A program made the position numbers and the translations under genes. A stretch of DNA of 64,000 nucleotides from positions 49,427 to 113,426 of the forward strand of contig CAJCIO010000031.1 of NCBI GenBank assembly GCA_903970465.1. The letters run 5' to 3'. Positions 20,756 to 30,089 of the stretch are shown here, in pieces. The number at the start of each line of letters is the position of its first letter. Within the stretch, counting starts at the first letter, position 1. A model generated the notes under the pieces. It had not been told where the DNA came from. It ran no database searches and saw nothing but the letters and a program-made list of their open reading frames with translations. The stretch is from Gammaproteobacteria bacterium (GTDB taxonomy: Bacteria > Pseudomonadota > Gammaproteobacteria > Pseudomonadales > Pseudomonadaceae).

Positions 20756-21355
20756 ATGCTGGACGAGCTACTTCGCCGTGTAAGCAGTCATACGCCGCGC
20801 ATCCTGGAGACGGATCAGCGTTTTCCCGAGGCCGCCGTTTTATTGCCCATCACCCGTGGGGACACGCCCGAGCTGGTACTCACCCTGCGTGCCAAGGGGT
20901 TATCCACCCATGGCGGTGAAGTCGCCTTTCCCGGTGGGCGACGCGACCCCGAAGACCCCGACCTGATGTACACCGCCCTGCGCGAAGCCGAAGAAGAAAT
21001 CGGCCTGCCGCCCGGTCTGGTGGAAATCGTCGGGCCCCTGAGCCCGCTGGTGTCCAAGCACGGCATCAAGGTCACGCCTTTCGTGGGCATCATCCCCGAC
21101 TTTGTCGAATATCGCGCCAATGATGCGGAGATCGCCGCGGTCTTCAGTGTACCGCTGGAATTCTTTCGCCAGGACCCGCGCGAGCATACTCACCGGATCG
21201 ATTATGCCGGGCAGAGCTGGTATGTGCCCAGTTACCGTTACGACGGCTACAAGATATGGGGCCTTTCGGCGATCATGATCGTCGAATTGATGAACCTGCT
21301 GTATGACGCCGATATCAGCCTGCATCGTCCGCCTGCGCACTTCAGCGCCGTCTGA
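20756..21355 (+). CDS. CoA pyrophosphatase-type Nudix hydrolase (NudL/YeaB-like)
   Basis: The protein is 199 aa, starting at MLDELLRRV, with GAGAGAAG upstream as a weak ribosome site. The NudL-specific segment FPGGRRDPEDPDLMYTALRE leads into EEIGLPP, and LLPITRG lies before it. These match CoA-diphosphatases, which split CoA to 3',5'-ADP and phosphopantetheine. It heads a short plus-strand run with the gamma-carbonic-anhydrase-like gene and the DUF1289 gene (24-base gap, then overlap). Confidence 0.88.
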   Translation: MLDELLRRVSSHTPRILETDQRFPEAAVLLPITRGDTPELVLTLRAKGLSTHGGEVAFPGGRRDPEDPDLMYTALREAEEEIGLPPGLVEIVGPLSPLVSKHGIKVTPFVGIIPDFVEYRANDAEIAAVFSVPLEFFRQDPREHTHRIDYAGQSWYVPSYRYDGYKIWGLSAIMIVELMNLLYDADISLHRPPAHFSAV

Positions 21356-21379
21356 CCCCATGACCGAGGAACATTCTCC

Positions 21380-21907
21380 ATGATCTACCGCCTGGGCGAT
21401 GATGCTCCCGAACTTGATCCCGGCAGCTGGGCCGCGCCCAGTGCCACGCTGATCGGCAAGGTGCGTCTGCAGGCAGGCGCCAGTGTCTGGTTCGGCGCCG
21501 TGCTGCGCGGTGACAACGAGCTGATTGATATCGGCGTGAACAGCAATGTTCAGGATGGCACCGTGATGCACACCGATGTGGGAGTGCCGTTGACCATCGG
21601 CATGGGCGTGACCATCGGCCACAACGCCATGCTGCATGGCTGCACGGTGGGTGACTACAGCCTGATCGGCATCAATGCCGTGATCCTCAATGGCGCAAAA
21701 ATCGGCAAGCACTGCATCATCGGCGCCAATTCGTTGATCGCCGAAGGCAAGGAAATTCCCGATGGCTCGTTGGTGATGGGCTCCCCCGGCAAGGTGGTGC
21801 GCGAGTTGACCGAGGTCCAGAAACAAGGTCTGCGGGCGTCCGCCCAGCACTATGTCGACAATGCCCGGCGCTATGCTCGGGATCTCAAACCCCTGGACCC
21901 AGCATGA
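21380..21907 (+). CDS. Gamma-carbonic-anhydrase-like hexapeptide-repeat protein (YrdA family)
   Basis: The protein is 175 aa. Left-handed beta-helix repeats run from about residue 15 to 140, with metal-ligand histidines in VMHTD and the later IGHNAMLHG, followed by a C-terminal helix. The set His...HNAMLH is that of the Cam/CaiE/YrdA group. Zinc binding is likely, but carbonic anhydrase activity is not proven for most members. Its stop overlaps the start of the DUF1289 gene (ATGA). Confidence 0.88.
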   Translation: MIYRLGDDAPELDPGSWAAPSATLIGKVRLQAGASVWFGAVLRGDNELIDIGVNSNVQDGTVMHTDVGVPLTIGMGVTIGHNAMLHGCTVGDYSLIGINAVILNGAKIGKHCIIGANSLIAEGKEIPDGSLVMGSPGKVVRELTEVQKQGLRASAQHYVDNARRYARDLKPLDPA

Positions 21908-22104
21908 GCACTGAACGCGAACGCCCGGTAGCATCGCCCTGCATCAGCGTCTGCGCCCTAGACGATCACGATATCTGCACGGGTTGCCAGCGCACTGCGG
22001 CGGAGATCACCCGCTGGGGGCGCATGGACAATACCGAGCGGCGCGCGGTATTGGCGCAATGCCATGAGCGGGCGAGGGGGCAGGGGTTGTTGTTCAGTTT
22101 GTGA
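21904..22104 (+). CDS. DUF1289 small cysteine-rich protein
   Basis: The protein is 66 aa. The pattern [18 protein letters not shown], followed by R-T-x-x-E-I-x-x-W, is the DUF1289 signature. Four cysteines suggest zinc or iron-sulphur binding. The function is unknown. It is translationally coupled to the upstream gene by an ATGA overlap. DUF1289 proteins commonly sit beside gamma-CA or Nudix genes in Pseudomonas, so a shared transcript is expected. Confidence 0.88.
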   Translation: MSTERERPVASPCISVCALDDHDICTGCQRTAAEITRWGRMDNTERRAVLAQCHERARGQGLLFSL

Positions 22105-22190
22105 CATCGGTGTTGAACTGGCGAAGGGACCCTTGAGATTGCCGCAGATGTGTAAACTAGCCCCCTTTCTCGCCGCCTGCCTACACGCCC

Positions 22191-22658
22191 ATGCCCTTCC
22201 TGATCGCCTACATCGCCAGCGTCGTGCTGATCAACTACGCTTTTTCTGCGGCGCCTCATTTGGATGTCCTCTGGTCGGCCTGGGGCGGACTGGTGTTCAT
22301 CCTGCGCGACATGGTCCAGACCCGATTCGGTCACGGCACGATTCTGGCGATGCTGGCGGCCCTGGTGCTGTCCTATATCACCTCCGATCCGGCCATCGCC
22401 CTGGCCAGCGCCACTGCGTTTGGCTTGTCGGAGCTGATCGACTGGCTGGTGTTTTCCATCACCAAGCGGCCTTTGCATGACCGTTTGTGGCTGAGCTCGG
22501 CGCTGAGCATTCCGCTGGATACCTTCATCTTCTTCGGCATGATCGGTGCTCTCACTCCGGCGGTAGCCGGTACAGCGCTGGCGTCGAAGTTCGCTGGCGT
22601 CAGCGTGGTGTGGATGGCCATGCATTGGCGGGCGCGCAAAAACGTCGCGAGCCGCTGA
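22191..22658 (+). CDS. VUT-family membrane protein (putative vitamin/queuosine-precursor transporter type)
   Basis: The protein is 155 aa with about five hydrophobic segments. [15 protein letters not shown], and [17 protein letters not shown] after it, resemble the second half of VUT/YhhQ-type preQ0 transporters. It is shorter than the usual family size of about 220 aa, lacking one or two N-terminal helices. The Pseudomonas form may be a shorter subfamily. A role in vitamin or preQ0 uptake is inferred only from similarity. Its stop lies about 90 bases before purT. Confidence 0.7.
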   Translation: MPFLIAYIASVVLINYAFSAAPHLDVLWSAWGGLVFILRDMVQTRFGHGTILAMLAALVLSYITSDPAIALASATAFGLSELIDWLVFSITKRPLHDRLWLSSALSIPLDTFIFFGMIGALTPAVAGTALASKFAGVSVVWMAMHWRARKNVASR

Positions 22659-22746
22659 ACAGCAGAGGCCCGCTCATGTAAAATGCCGGGCTTTATCGGG
22701 TAGCTGCCCTGTGCCCGTGCCTCTCCTTATTGTTCGAGGACCTGAA

Positions 22747-23928
22747 ATGACCCGTATCGGAACCCCCCTGTCGCCGACCGCGACCCGTGTCTTGCTGTGT
22801 GGCTCTGGCGAGTTGGGCAAGGAAGTGGTGATCGAACTGCAACGCCTGGGTGTCGAGGTGATTGCCGTCGATCGCTACGCCGATGCGCCGGCCATGCAGG
22901 TCGCGCACCGCAGCCACGTCATCAATATGCTCGATGGTGCCGCGCTGCGTGCGGTGATCGAGGCTGAGAAGCCCCACTACATCGTCCCGGAAATCGAAGC
23001 CATCGCCACCGCCACTCTGGTGGAGCTGGAGGCTGAAGGCTACACGGTGATTCCGACCGCGCGGGCCACGCAGTTGACCATGAATCGCGAAGGTATCCGT
23101 CGCCTGGCCGCTGAAGAGCTGGACTTGCCGACCTCGCCGTATCACTTCGCCGACACCCTCGAAGACTACCGCGCCGCGGTACTGGACCTGGGCTTCCCGT
23201 GCGTGGTCAAGCCGGTCATGAGCTCCTCGGGCAAAGGCCAGAGCCTGCTCAAAAGCGAAGACGACATTCAAGCAGCATGGGATTACGCCCAGGAAGGCGG
23301 TCGTGCCGGTAAGGGACGGGTGATCATCGAGGGCTTCATCGATTTCGATTACGAAATCACCCTGCTGACCGTTCGCCATATCGGCGGCACCACCTTCTGC
23401 GCGCCGGTCGGCCATCGTCAGGAGAGGGGCGATTACCAGGAGTCCTGGCAGCCGCAGGCCATGAGCCCTGTAGCGTTGGCTGAATCCGAGCGCGTCGCCC
23501 GGGCAGTGACCGAGGCGCTGGGTGGTCGTGGCCTGTTCGGCGTCGAGTTGTTCATCAAGGGTGACCAAGTGTGGTTCAGCGAAGTCTCGCCGCGCCCGCA
23601 CGATACTGGCCTGGTGACCCTGATTTCTCAGGACCTGCCGCAGTTCGCGCTGCACGCCCGCGCCATCCTCGGCTTGCCGATCCCGGTGATCCGTCAGTTC
23701 GGGCCGTCGGCTTCGGCGGTGATTCTGGTGGAAGGGCAGTCGACGCAGACGGCCTTTGCCAATCTGGGACAGGCGTTGAGCGAGCCGGATACGATGTTGC
23801 GTCTGTTCGGCAAGCCCGAAGTCAACGGTCAGCGCCGCATGGGCGTGGCGCTGGCGCGTGATGAGTCGATCGAGGCGGCACGTGCCAAGGCGACTCGTGC
23901 GGCTCAGGCGGTCAAGGTCGAGCTCTGA
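22747..23928 (+). CDS. purT: Formate-dependent phosphoribosylglycinamide formyltransferase 2
   Basis: The 393-aa ATP-grasp enzyme converts GAR to formyl-GAR using formate and ATP, the folate-independent alternative to PurN. The start at 22747 is preceded by GAGGACCTGAA. The protein has the N-terminal pre-ATP-grasp fold ([21 protein letters not shown]) and the ATP-grasp core ([15 protein letters not shown]). The metal-binding and substrate region is [20 protein letters not shown], followed by PRPHDTG. A TAAAAT sequence about 65 bases upstream may be a -10 box. A REP pair follows the stop. Confidence 0.97.
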   Translation: MTRIGTPLSPTATRVLLCGSGELGKEVVIELQRLGVEVIAVDRYADAPAMQVAHRSHVINMLDGAALRAVIEAEKPHYIVPEIEAIATATLVELEAEGYTVIPTARATQLTMNREGIRRLAAEELDLPTSPYHFADTLEDYRAAVLDLGFPCVVKPVMSSSGKGQSLLKSEDDIQAAWDYAQEGGRAGKGRVIIEGFIDFDYEITLLTVRHIGGTTFCAPVGHRQERGDYQESWQPQAMSPVALAESERVARAVTEALGGRGLFGVELFIKGDQVWFSEVSPRPHDTGLVTLISQDLPQFALHARAILGLPIPVIRQFGPSASAVILVEGQSTQTAFANLGQALSEPDTMLRLFGKPEVNGQRRMGVALARDESIEAARAKATRAAQAVKVEL

Positions 23929-23980
23929 CAGCGGTATCTCTGGCTCTCTGCTGCGACGCAGGATATGCGTCGTTTCATGG

Positions 23981-24065
23981 GGCCCCTTCGCGAGCAGAGC
24001 TCGCTCCCACAAGTGCACGCGGTGCTGATGTGGGAGCGGGTTTGCGCGTTTGCTGGCGAAGGGCC
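23981..24065. repeat. REP pair (degenerate)
   Basis: GGCCCCTTCGCGAGCAGAGC with TCGCTCCCAC is matched by the inverted unit TGTGGGAGCGGGTTTGCGCG with CTGGCGAAGGGCC. It belongs to the same family as the elements at 12.6 and 59.2 kb but with more changes. It lies between the convergent purT and CorC-like genes. Confidence 0.75.
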
Positions 24066-24128
24066 CGTCTGGCGCAAGTCCGCGTCGAGCCTTTAGTCAG
24101 CAAGGCTTCATGGTGATCCCCCTCGCAC

Positions 24129-25370
24129 CTATAGCGGCGGCGGCAGACTACTGGTGTGCCAGATCAGCACGCTGGATACGCGATTGTCCTCGGTTTCGAG
24201 GATCTCCAGGCGATACCGCCCCAGCTTCAGGCACACGCTGCTCTCAGGAATGTTCTCCAGCGCTTCGGTGATCAGGCCGTTGAGGGTCTTGGGACCGTCG
24301 CTGGGCAAGTGCCAGCCCAGGCTGCGGTTGAGGTCGCGCAACGAGGCCGCGCCATCGATGACGAAGCGTCCGTCGGCCTGCGGGTGAATGTGGGGGTTGT
24401 CCTCGGCATGCTCGTCTTCGAATTCGCCGACAATTTCTTCGAGGATGTCTTCCAGTGTCACCAGACCTAGCACTTCGCCGTACTCGTCCACCACCACGCC
24501 AAGGCGCCGTTGCTGCTTGTGAAAGTTCAGCAGCTGCATTTGCAGAGGCGTGCTTTCCGGCACGAAGTAGGCTTCGTAGCAGGCGCCCAGCAGTGCTTCC
24601 ATGGTCAGTTCGCGGCGCGGCAGCAAATGGCTGATCTGACGGGTGTTGAGCACGCGCTCGACCAGATTGATGTCGCTGTGGAAGACCGGCAGGCGGGTAT
24701 GGCGGCTGGCGATCAATTGATCGGTGATCTCTTCCATGGAGTCATCGAGGTTGATGCCGTCAACATCATTGCGCGGCACCAGAATGTCGTTGACGGTGAT
24801 CTTGTCCAGCGCATGCAGGGTATTGAGCAGGTGCGGTTTGTTGGCTCGCGCCTCGCTGGACAACTCGTCCAGCACCGCGCGCGGTGACGGCGAGTTCTGG
24901 TCGGTGCTGGGGCTTCGTCTCTTGACCTTGAAGGGTTTCGCCAGCAGTCGCGCGAAGCCCGCCAGCAGCCAGGCGATCGGGTACAGCACCCTGAGCGGCA
25001 GGCGCAGCAAGGTGTTGCCCAGAATGATGAACGCCTCGGGATTGCGCCGGGCCAATTGGCGCGGCAAAAACTCCGCGACGATCAGCAGTATCGCAGCGAT
25101 GATCAATGCCGCCACCCAGGCACCGCGATCGCCCCACAGGTACATGCCCAGTGTGGTGGCCAAGGTAATAGTGAGGATCTTGCTGACCGTGACGCACAGC
25201 ACCAGGCTGTCGAGTGAGGCATGCAAGGTCGGCGCATCCGGGGCCTTGCGCTTGCCCTTGGCGCGTTGATTGAGCTGGTGCTGGGCGGCTTCCACCGCTG
25301 TGAACAGCGCCGCCCAGAGCAAGGTCAGCGCCAAGAGGCAGAAGAGGGGTGCCAGAGGCAAAGTGTCCAT
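24129..25370 (-). CDS. CNNM/CorC-type membrane protein with CBS pair (YfjD-like)
   Basis: The protein is 413 aa. The N-terminal CNNM/DUF21 membrane domain has about four hydrophobic segments (residues 1-150). Two CBS domains follow (ILVPRNDVDGINL..., FVPESTPLQMQLL...), with the conserved VVDEYGEVLGLVTLEDILEE split across the second CBS. A C-terminal CorC_HlyC domain (about 330-410) completes it. Members are linked to Mg/Co efflux or tolerance. It is immediately downstream of ypjD (9 bases), the same pairing beside ffh as in E. coli. Confidence 0.92.
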   Translation of the reverse strand: MDTLPLAPLFCLLALTLLWAALFTAVEAAQHQLNQRAKGKRKAPDAPTLHASLDSLVLCVTVSKILTITLATTLGMYLWGDRGAWVAALIIAAILLIVAEFLPRQLARRNPEAFIILGNTLLRLPLRVLYPIAWLLAGFARLLAKPFKVKRRSPSTDQNSPSPRAVLDELSSEARANKPHLLNTLHALDKITVNDILVPRNDVDGINLDDSMEEITDQLIASRHTRLPVFHSDINLVERVLNTRQISHLLPRRELTMEALLGACYEAYFVPESTPLQMQLLNFHKQQRRLGVVVDEYGEVLGLVTLEDILEEIVGEFEDEHAEDNPHIHPQADGRFVIDGAASLRDLNRSLGWHLPSDGPKTLNGLITEALENIPESSVCLKLGRYRLEILETEDNRVSSVLIWHTSSLPPPL

Positions 25371-25379
25371 GATCCGCCG

Positions 25380-26192
25380 TCAGATATGCAGGATGTATTC
25401 GCGTACCAGCTTGCTGCCGAAGTACGCCAACATCAAAAGGCAGAAGCCCGAGAGGGTCCAGCGAATTGCCTTGTGACCGCGCCAGCCCAGGCGGTTGCGC
25501 CCCCACAGCAGCACGCTGAAAACGATCCAGGCAAGGCAGGCGAGCAGGGTCTTGTGCACCAGATGCTGGGCGAACAGGTTTTCGACGAACAGCCAGCCGG
25601 ATATCAGCGACATCGACAGCAGCACCCATCCGGCCCACAGGAAGCCGAACAGGAGGCTTTCCATGGTCTGCAGGGGCGGGAAGTTCTTGATCAGCCCTTT
25701 CGGGTGCTTGTGCTTGAGCTGGTGGTTCTGCAACAACAGCAGCAAGGACTGCACTACGGCGATGGTGAACATGCCGTAGGCCAGCAGCGACAGGAGGATG
25801 TGCGCCAGGATGCCGGGCTCTTCATCGATGAACGGTACAGTGCCCTTGGGCACGAATTGCGTGAGCAGCACCGTGATGATCCCTAGCGGGAACAGCAGAA
25901 TGAGCAGGTTGTGTACCGGCAGGCTGAAGCACGCCACCAGAGTCAGGGCGATGACCGCTGCGGCAATCAGGCTGGCCGAATTGAGAAAATCGAGGCTCAG
26001 CCCCTGTGCCGTCCAGAGTTGGGGAAACAGCGCCGTACCATGGGCTAGCACTGCCAGTGCGCCGAGCACGAACAGCAGTCGCCGGCTGGCCTTTTCGCCT
26101 TGGCCAAGGCGCAACGCTTGATAGACGGTCGCAGCGGCATATAACAAAGCGGCGGCGAGGCTGGGTAACAGGCTGGGTGACAAGGGGGGCAT
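25380..26192 (-). CDS. ypjD: YpjD-type inner-membrane protein, cytochrome c assembly (CcsA) family
   Basis: The protein is 270 aa with eight or so hydrophobic segments. The conserved block GILAHILLSLLAYGMFTIA and the later HLVHKTLLACLAWIVF match the CcsA/CcmC-like fold with candidate haem-ligand histidines. The start at 26192 is chosen because the preceding 24 in-frame codons have no membrane character. AGGA lies only three bases before the ATG. The function of YpjD is not firmly known. It is divergent from ffh across 198 bases and co-transcribed with the CorC-like gene. Confidence 0.88.
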   Translation of the reverse strand: MPPLSPSLLPSLAAALLYAAATVYQALRLGQGEKASRRLLFVLGALAVLAHGTALFPQLWTAQGLSLDFLNSASLIAAAVIALTLVACFSLPVHNLLILLFPLGIITVLLTQFVPKGTVPFIDEEPGILAHILLSLLAYGMFTIAVVQSLLLLLQNHQLKHKHPKGLIKNFPPLQTMESLLFGFLWAGWVLLSMSLISGWLFVENLFAQHLVHKTLLACLAWIVFSVLLWGRNRLGWRGHKAIRWTLSGFCLLMLAYFGSKLVREYILHI

Positions 26193-26293
26193 AAGTCCTG
26201 ACGAGCGGGCTCTAAAGGCGCGAGTTTGGCATAGAAAGCGCGCCGGACGAAAGACTGCACTCAACGGCAGTGTCGGCCGGCCTCACTCTTGGT

Positions 26294-26299
26294 TATAAT
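26294..26299 (+). promoter_or_regulatory. Putative -10 box of the ffh promoter
   Basis: A perfect TATAAT lies about 90 bases before the ffh ATG in the ypjD/ffh divergent region. No convincing -35 box is seen 16-18 bases upstream. Confidence 0.45.
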
Positions 26300-26390
26300 C
26301 GCCGACCTGCCCTTGGAGCGGGCCCCTTGAGTGCGCTCGAGCCACCCGCTACCAAAACCTCGGTTCAACCGAACCTGTATAGGATCGCGC

Positions 26391-27773
26391 ATGTTTGAAA
26401 ATCTAACCGACCGGCTCTCACAGACGCTCCGCCATGTCACCGGCAAGGCCAAGCTGAATGAGGACAACATCAAGGACACGCTGCGCGAAGTGCGCATGGC
26501 GCTGCTCGAGGCTGACGTCGCCTTGCCGGTGGTCAAGGACTTCGTCAACGCCGTCAAGGAACGGGCCGTCGGCACCGAGGTGTCGCGCAGCCTGACGCCA
26601 GGGCAGGCGTTCGTGAAGATCGTCCAGGCCGAGCTCGAAAGCCTGATGGGCGCCGCCAACGAAGACCTGGTGCTGAACGTCACGCCACCTGCGGTCATTC
26701 TCATGGCTGGTCTGCAGGGGGCGGGTAAAACCACCACCGCTGGCAAGCTCGCGCGCTTCCTTAAAGAGCGCAAGAAAAAGACCGTCATGCTGGTATCGGC
26801 CGACATCTATCGTCCGGCAGCCATCAAGCAGCTCGAAACCCTGGCGGGTGAAGTCGGTGTCACCTTCTTTCCGTCCGACCTGAGCCAGAAGCCCGTCGAT
26901 ATCGCCAACGCGGCGATTCGTGAAGCCAAGCTCAAGTTCATCGACGTGGTCATCCTCGATACCGCCGGTCGCCTGCACATCGACGCCGAGATGATGGCCG
27001 AGATCCAGGCCTTGCATGCCGCGGTCAAGCCGGCCGAGACGCTGTTCGTGGTCGACGCCATGACCGGCCAGGACGCCGCCAACACCGCCAAGGCCTTCGG
27101 CGATGCTTTGCCGCTGACCGGCGTGGTACTGACCAAGGTCGACGGCGATGCCCGTGGGGGTGCCGCGCTGTCGGTACGCGCCATTACCGGCAAGCCGATC
27201 AAGTTCATCGGCATGGGCGAGAAGAGCGAAGCGCTCGAACCGTTCCACCCTGATCGTATCGCCTCGCGCATCCTCGGCATGGGTGACGTGCTCAGCCTGA
27301 TCGAGCAAGCCGAGCAGAACCTCGACAAGGACAAGGCCGACAAGCTCGCCAAGAAACTCAAGAAGGGCAAGGGTTTCGACCTCGAAGACTTCCGCGACCA
27401 GCTCGTGCAGATGAAAGGCATGGGCGGCCTCGGTGGCCTGATGGACAAGCTGCCGACCATGGGCGGCGTCAATCTGGCGCAGATGGGCAACGCCCAAAGT
27501 GCGGCAGAAAAACAGTTCAAGCAGATGGAAGCCATCATCAACTCCATGACCCCGGCCGAGCGCCGCGACCCTGATCTGATCAGTGGTTCGCGCAAACGTC
27601 GGATCGCCATGGGCTCCGGCACCCAGGTGCAGGACATCGGTCGCTTGATCAAGCAGCACAAGCAGATGCAGAAGATGATGAAGAAGTTCTCCACCAAAGG
27701 CGGCATGGCCAAGATGATGCGCGGCATGGGCAGCATGATGCCTGGCGGCGGCGGTGGCATGCCGAGGATGTAA
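26391..27773 (+). CDS. ffh: Signal recognition particle GTPase Ffh
   Basis: The protein is 460 aa. An N-terminal helical bundle starts [13 protein letters not shown] and is followed by the GTPase domain with the P-loop [20 protein letters not shown] and [10 protein letters not shown]. The methionine-rich M domain binds signal peptides and 4.5S RNA and ends in [19 protein letters not shown]. It targets nascent membrane proteins to FtsY and SecYEG. The ATG at 26391 has AGGAT seven bases upstream. It precedes the rpsP operon by 260 bases. Confidence 0.98.
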   Translation: MFENLTDRLSQTLRHVTGKAKLNEDNIKDTLREVRMALLEADVALPVVKDFVNAVKERAVGTEVSRSLTPGQAFVKIVQAELESLMGAANEDLVLNVTPPAVILMAGLQGAGKTTTAGKLARFLKERKKKTVMLVSADIYRPAAIKQLETLAGEVGVTFFPSDLSQKPVDIANAAIREAKLKFIDVVILDTAGRLHIDAEMMAEIQALHAAVKPAETLFVVDAMTGQDAANTAKAFGDALPLTGVVLTKVDGDARGGAALSVRAITGKPIKFIGMGEKSEALEPFHPDRIASRILGMGDVLSLIEQAEQNLDKDKADKLAKKLKKGKGFDLEDFRDQLVQMKGMGGLGGLMDKLPTMGGVNLAQMGNAQSAAEKQFKQMEAIINSMTPAERRDPDLISGSRKRRIAMGSGTQVQDIGRLIKQHKQMQKMMKKFSTKGGMAKMMRGMGSMMPGGGGGMPRM

Positions 27774-27931
27774 AAGATTCGGTTCGATGGCGGCTTCTGC
27801 CGCTGTCGAACGATAGGTCCGCGTTGCCGCGGGCTGTCTGGCCAAACGGCCGAAACCCGTTGTTCGCAACGGTTTATGAGCAAATCTGCATTGCAAGCCG
27901 GAGTACCGGAATAACCCCCGGAAAAAGGCAT

Positions 27932-27960
27932 TTGCAAAAGTCCGTGTATTCCTTGAGAAT
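27932..27960 (+). promoter_or_regulatory. Putative promoter of the rpsP operon
   Basis: TTGCAA and GAGAAT are separated by exactly 17 bases and lie 74 bases before the rpsP ATG. The predicted transcript would begin with a GC-rich hairpin (27972-27989). Boxes match the consensus 4/6 each. Confidence 0.4.
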
Positions 27961-27971
27961 ATGCGGCCTTT

Positions 27972-27989
27972 CGGGCACCCGTGTGCCCG
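27972..27989 (+). promoter_or_regulatory. 5'-leader hairpin upstream of rpsP
   Basis: A perfect 7-bp stem CGGGCAC / GTGCCCG closes a CCGT loop, without a T run, 45 bases before the rpsP start. It may stabilise the mRNA or serve in ribosomal-protein feedback; neither is shown. Confidence 0.4.
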
Positions 27990-28033
27990 CTGTGCATTAT
28001 GATTTGCAGCACCGACTACAGGAACGATGTTCA

Positions 28034-28285
28034 ATGCTAACCATTCGTCTGGCTCGTGGCGGCTCCAAAAAGCGCCCATTCTACCAACTGACCGTGACCG
28101 ACTCGCGTAACCCGCGTGACGGTTCGCACAAAGAACAGGTTGGCTTCTTCAACCCTGTTGCTCGTGGTCAGGAAATCCGTCTGTCCGTGAACCATGAACG
28201 CGTCAACCACTGGTTGAGCGTGGGTGCACAACCTTCTGAGCGTGTTGCTCAGTTGTTGAAGGAAGCTGCCAAGGCTGCGGCCTGA
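28034..28285 (+). CDS. rpsP: 30S ribosomal protein S16
   Basis: The 83-aa protein, starting [19 protein letters not shown], is a complete bS16. The ribosome site is AGGAACG in front of the ATG at 28034. It is the first gene of the rpsP-rimM-trmD-rplS operon, with a 5-base gap to rimM. S16 is an essential assembly protein binding 16S rRNA. Confidence 0.98.
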   Translation: MLTIRLARGGSKKRPFYQLTVTDSRNPRDGSHKEQVGFFNPVARGQEIRLSVNHERVNHWLSVGAQPSERVAQLLKEAAKAAA

Positions 28286-28290
28286 GCAAT

Positions 28291-28830
28291 ATGAACGCGA
28301 CGCCAGATTCCGCTGATGACTTGATCGTCGTCGGCAAGATTTTCTCGGTTCACGGCGTTCGCGGCGAGGTGAAGGTCTTTTCCTTTACCGATCCGATAGA
28401 AAACCTGCTCGATTACAAGACCTGGACGCTCAAGCGTGACGGCGTTGTGGTCAAACAGGTAGAGCTGGTCAGCGGCCGTTCCACTCAAAAGGATCTGGTT
28501 GCCAAGCTCAAAGGCCTCGACGATCGTGACGAAGCACGCCTTCTGTCCGGTTACGAGATTTGCATCTCGCGTAGCCTTTTGCCCGACCTGACCGAAGACG
28601 AGTACTACTGGTACCAGCTCCAAGGTCTGAAAGTCATCGATTTGCAGGAGCAACTGCTCGGCACCATCGATCACCTGTTGGAGACCGGCGCTAACGATGT
28701 AATGGTGGTGAAGCCCTGCGCGGGCAGCCTGGATGATCGTGAACGCCTGTTGCCCTATACGGCGCAATGTGTGTTGAAGGTCGATCTGGCCGCTGGCGAG
28801 ATGAGGGTTGATTGGGATGCGGACTTCTAA
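28291..28830 (+). CDS. rimM: Ribosome maturation factor RimM
   Basis: The 179-aa protein binds S19 in the 30S head and helps 16S processing. The N-terminal barrel has GKIFSVHGVRGEVKVFSFTD, and the C-terminal PRC barrel has DEYYWYQLQGLKV and LPYTAQCVLKVDLAAGEM. It ends three bases before trmD. Operon position and length are standard. Confidence 0.97.
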   Translation: MNATPDSADDLIVVGKIFSVHGVRGEVKVFSFTDPIENLLDYKTWTLKRDGVVVKQVELVSGRSTQKDLVAKLKGLDDRDEARLLSGYEICISRSLLPDLTEDEYYWYQLQGLKVIDLQEQLLGTIDHLLETGANDVMVVKPCAGSLDDRERLLPYTAQCVLKVDLAAGEMRVDWDADF

Positions 28831-28833
28831 GCG

Positions 28834-29586
28834 ATGGCCAGCCTTCGCGTAGAAGTGATCACCTTGTTCCCCGAGATGTTCTCGGCCATCAGTGAATACG
28901 GCATTACCAGCCGCGCGGTAAAGCAGGGGTTGATGCAATTGACCTGCTGGAATCCGCGGGACTACACCACGGATCGCCACCATACGGTGGATGACCGGCC
29001 CTTTGGGGGCGGCCCCGGGATGGTAATGAAGATCAAGCCTCTGGAAGACGCTCTGGCCCACGCCAAAAGCGCAGCAGGGGAAGCGGCGAAGGTGATCTAC
29101 CTGTCGCCACAAGGCCGACCGTTGACACAAGGCGCGGTGCAGGAACTGGCGAAATCGGAGTCATTGATTCTGATCGCCGGGCGGTATGAAGGCGTTGACG
29201 AGCGGTTCATTCAAGCTCATGTCGACGAAGAGTGGTCGATTGGAGATTACGTGCTGTCTGGCGGCGAGCTGCCAGCCATGGTCCTGATCGATGCGGTTAC
29301 ACGACTGCTGCCCGGAGCTTTGGGGCATGCGGACTCGGCGCAGGAAGATTCCTTCACCGATGGTCTGCTGGATTGCCCGCACTACACCCGACCGGAGGTG
29401 TATGCGGATCAGCGTGTTCCCGACGTATTGCTTAGTGGCAATCACGCACATATCCGGCGCTGGCGTTTGCAGCAGTCCCTTGGGCGGACCTACGAACGAC
29501 GTGCCGATCTTCTGGAAAGACGCTCGCTTTCTGGAGAAGAGAACAAGCTGCTCACGGAATACCTTCGTGAGCGGGACGATAGTTAA
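28834..29586 (+). CDS. trmD: tRNA (guanine37-N1)-methyltransferase
   Basis: The 250-aa SPOUT methyltransferase makes m1G37 and so prevents frameshifting. The deep-trefoil-knot SAM site is seen in [20 protein letters not shown] and [15 protein letters not shown]. The N-terminal MVMKIKPL after FGGGPG is also typical. It is third in the ribosomal operon. Confidence 0.98.
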   Translation: MASLRVEVITLFPEMFSAISEYGITSRAVKQGLMQLTCWNPRDYTTDRHHTVDDRPFGGGPGMVMKIKPLEDALAHAKSAAGEAAKVIYLSPQGRPLTQGAVQELAKSESLILIAGRYEGVDERFIQAHVDEEWSIGDYVLSGGELPAMVLIDAVTRLLPGALGHADSAQEDSFTDGLLDCPHYTRPEVYADQRVPDVLLSGNHAHIRRWRLQQSLGRTYERRADLLERRSLSGEENKLLTEYLRERDDS

Positions 29587-29628
29587 CGTATCGATGGTAA
29601 ATCGAGAGATTTTCCTTAGGAGCACAGC

Positions 29629-29979
29629 ATGACTAACAAAATCATCCTTGCACTCGAAGCAGAGCAGATGACCAAAGAGATCCCTACCTTTGCCCCAGGC
29701 GACACTGTTGTCGTCCAGGTGAAAGTGAAGGAAGGCGATCGTGCACGTCTGCAGGCGTTCGAAGGCGTTGTTATCGCCAAGCGCAACCGCGGCGTGAACA
29801 GTGCTTTCACCGTACGTAAAATCTCCAACGGTGTTGGCGTAGAGCGTACTTTCCAGACCTACAGCCCGCAAATCGACAGCCTGGCCGTGAAACGTCGTGG
29901 TGACGTGCGTAAAGCCAAGCTGTACTACCTGCGTGACCTGTCTGGTAAAGCCGCACGTATCAAGGAAAAACTGTCCTGA
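29629..29979 (+). CDS. rplS: 50S ribosomal protein L19
   Basis: The 116-aa bL19 has the typical [20 protein letters not shown] and [20 protein letters not shown]. The ribosome site is TTAGGAG before the ATG. It is the last gene of the operon, followed 21 bases later by a strong terminator. Confidence 0.98.
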   Translation: MTNKIILALEAEQMTKEIPTFAPGDTVVVQVKVKEGDRARLQAFEGVVIAKRNRGVNSAFTVRKISNGVGVERTFQTYSPQIDSLAVKRRGDVRKAKLYYLRDLSGKAARIKEKLS

Positions 29980-30000
29980 GTGCAGTTTTGATCTGATAAG

Positions 30001-30026
30001 AAAAGCAGCCTTCGGGCTGCTTTTTT
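30001..30026 (+). terminator. Rho-independent terminator of the rpsP-rplS operon
   Basis: A perfect 10-bp stem AAAAGCAGCC / GGCTGCTTTT closes a TTCG tetraloop and is followed by further T residues. Confidence 0.95.
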
Positions 30027-30089
30027 GTTGCCTGCGATTTATCGGCGAGGGGCAGGTAGAATGCGGGCAAACCTGTCTTCGAGTTTTTT

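Noticed and set aside
26418..28079. 553-codon minus-strand frame across ffh and the rpsP leader
   Set aside because: Shadow of ffh, running through a promoter region and the rpsP start.
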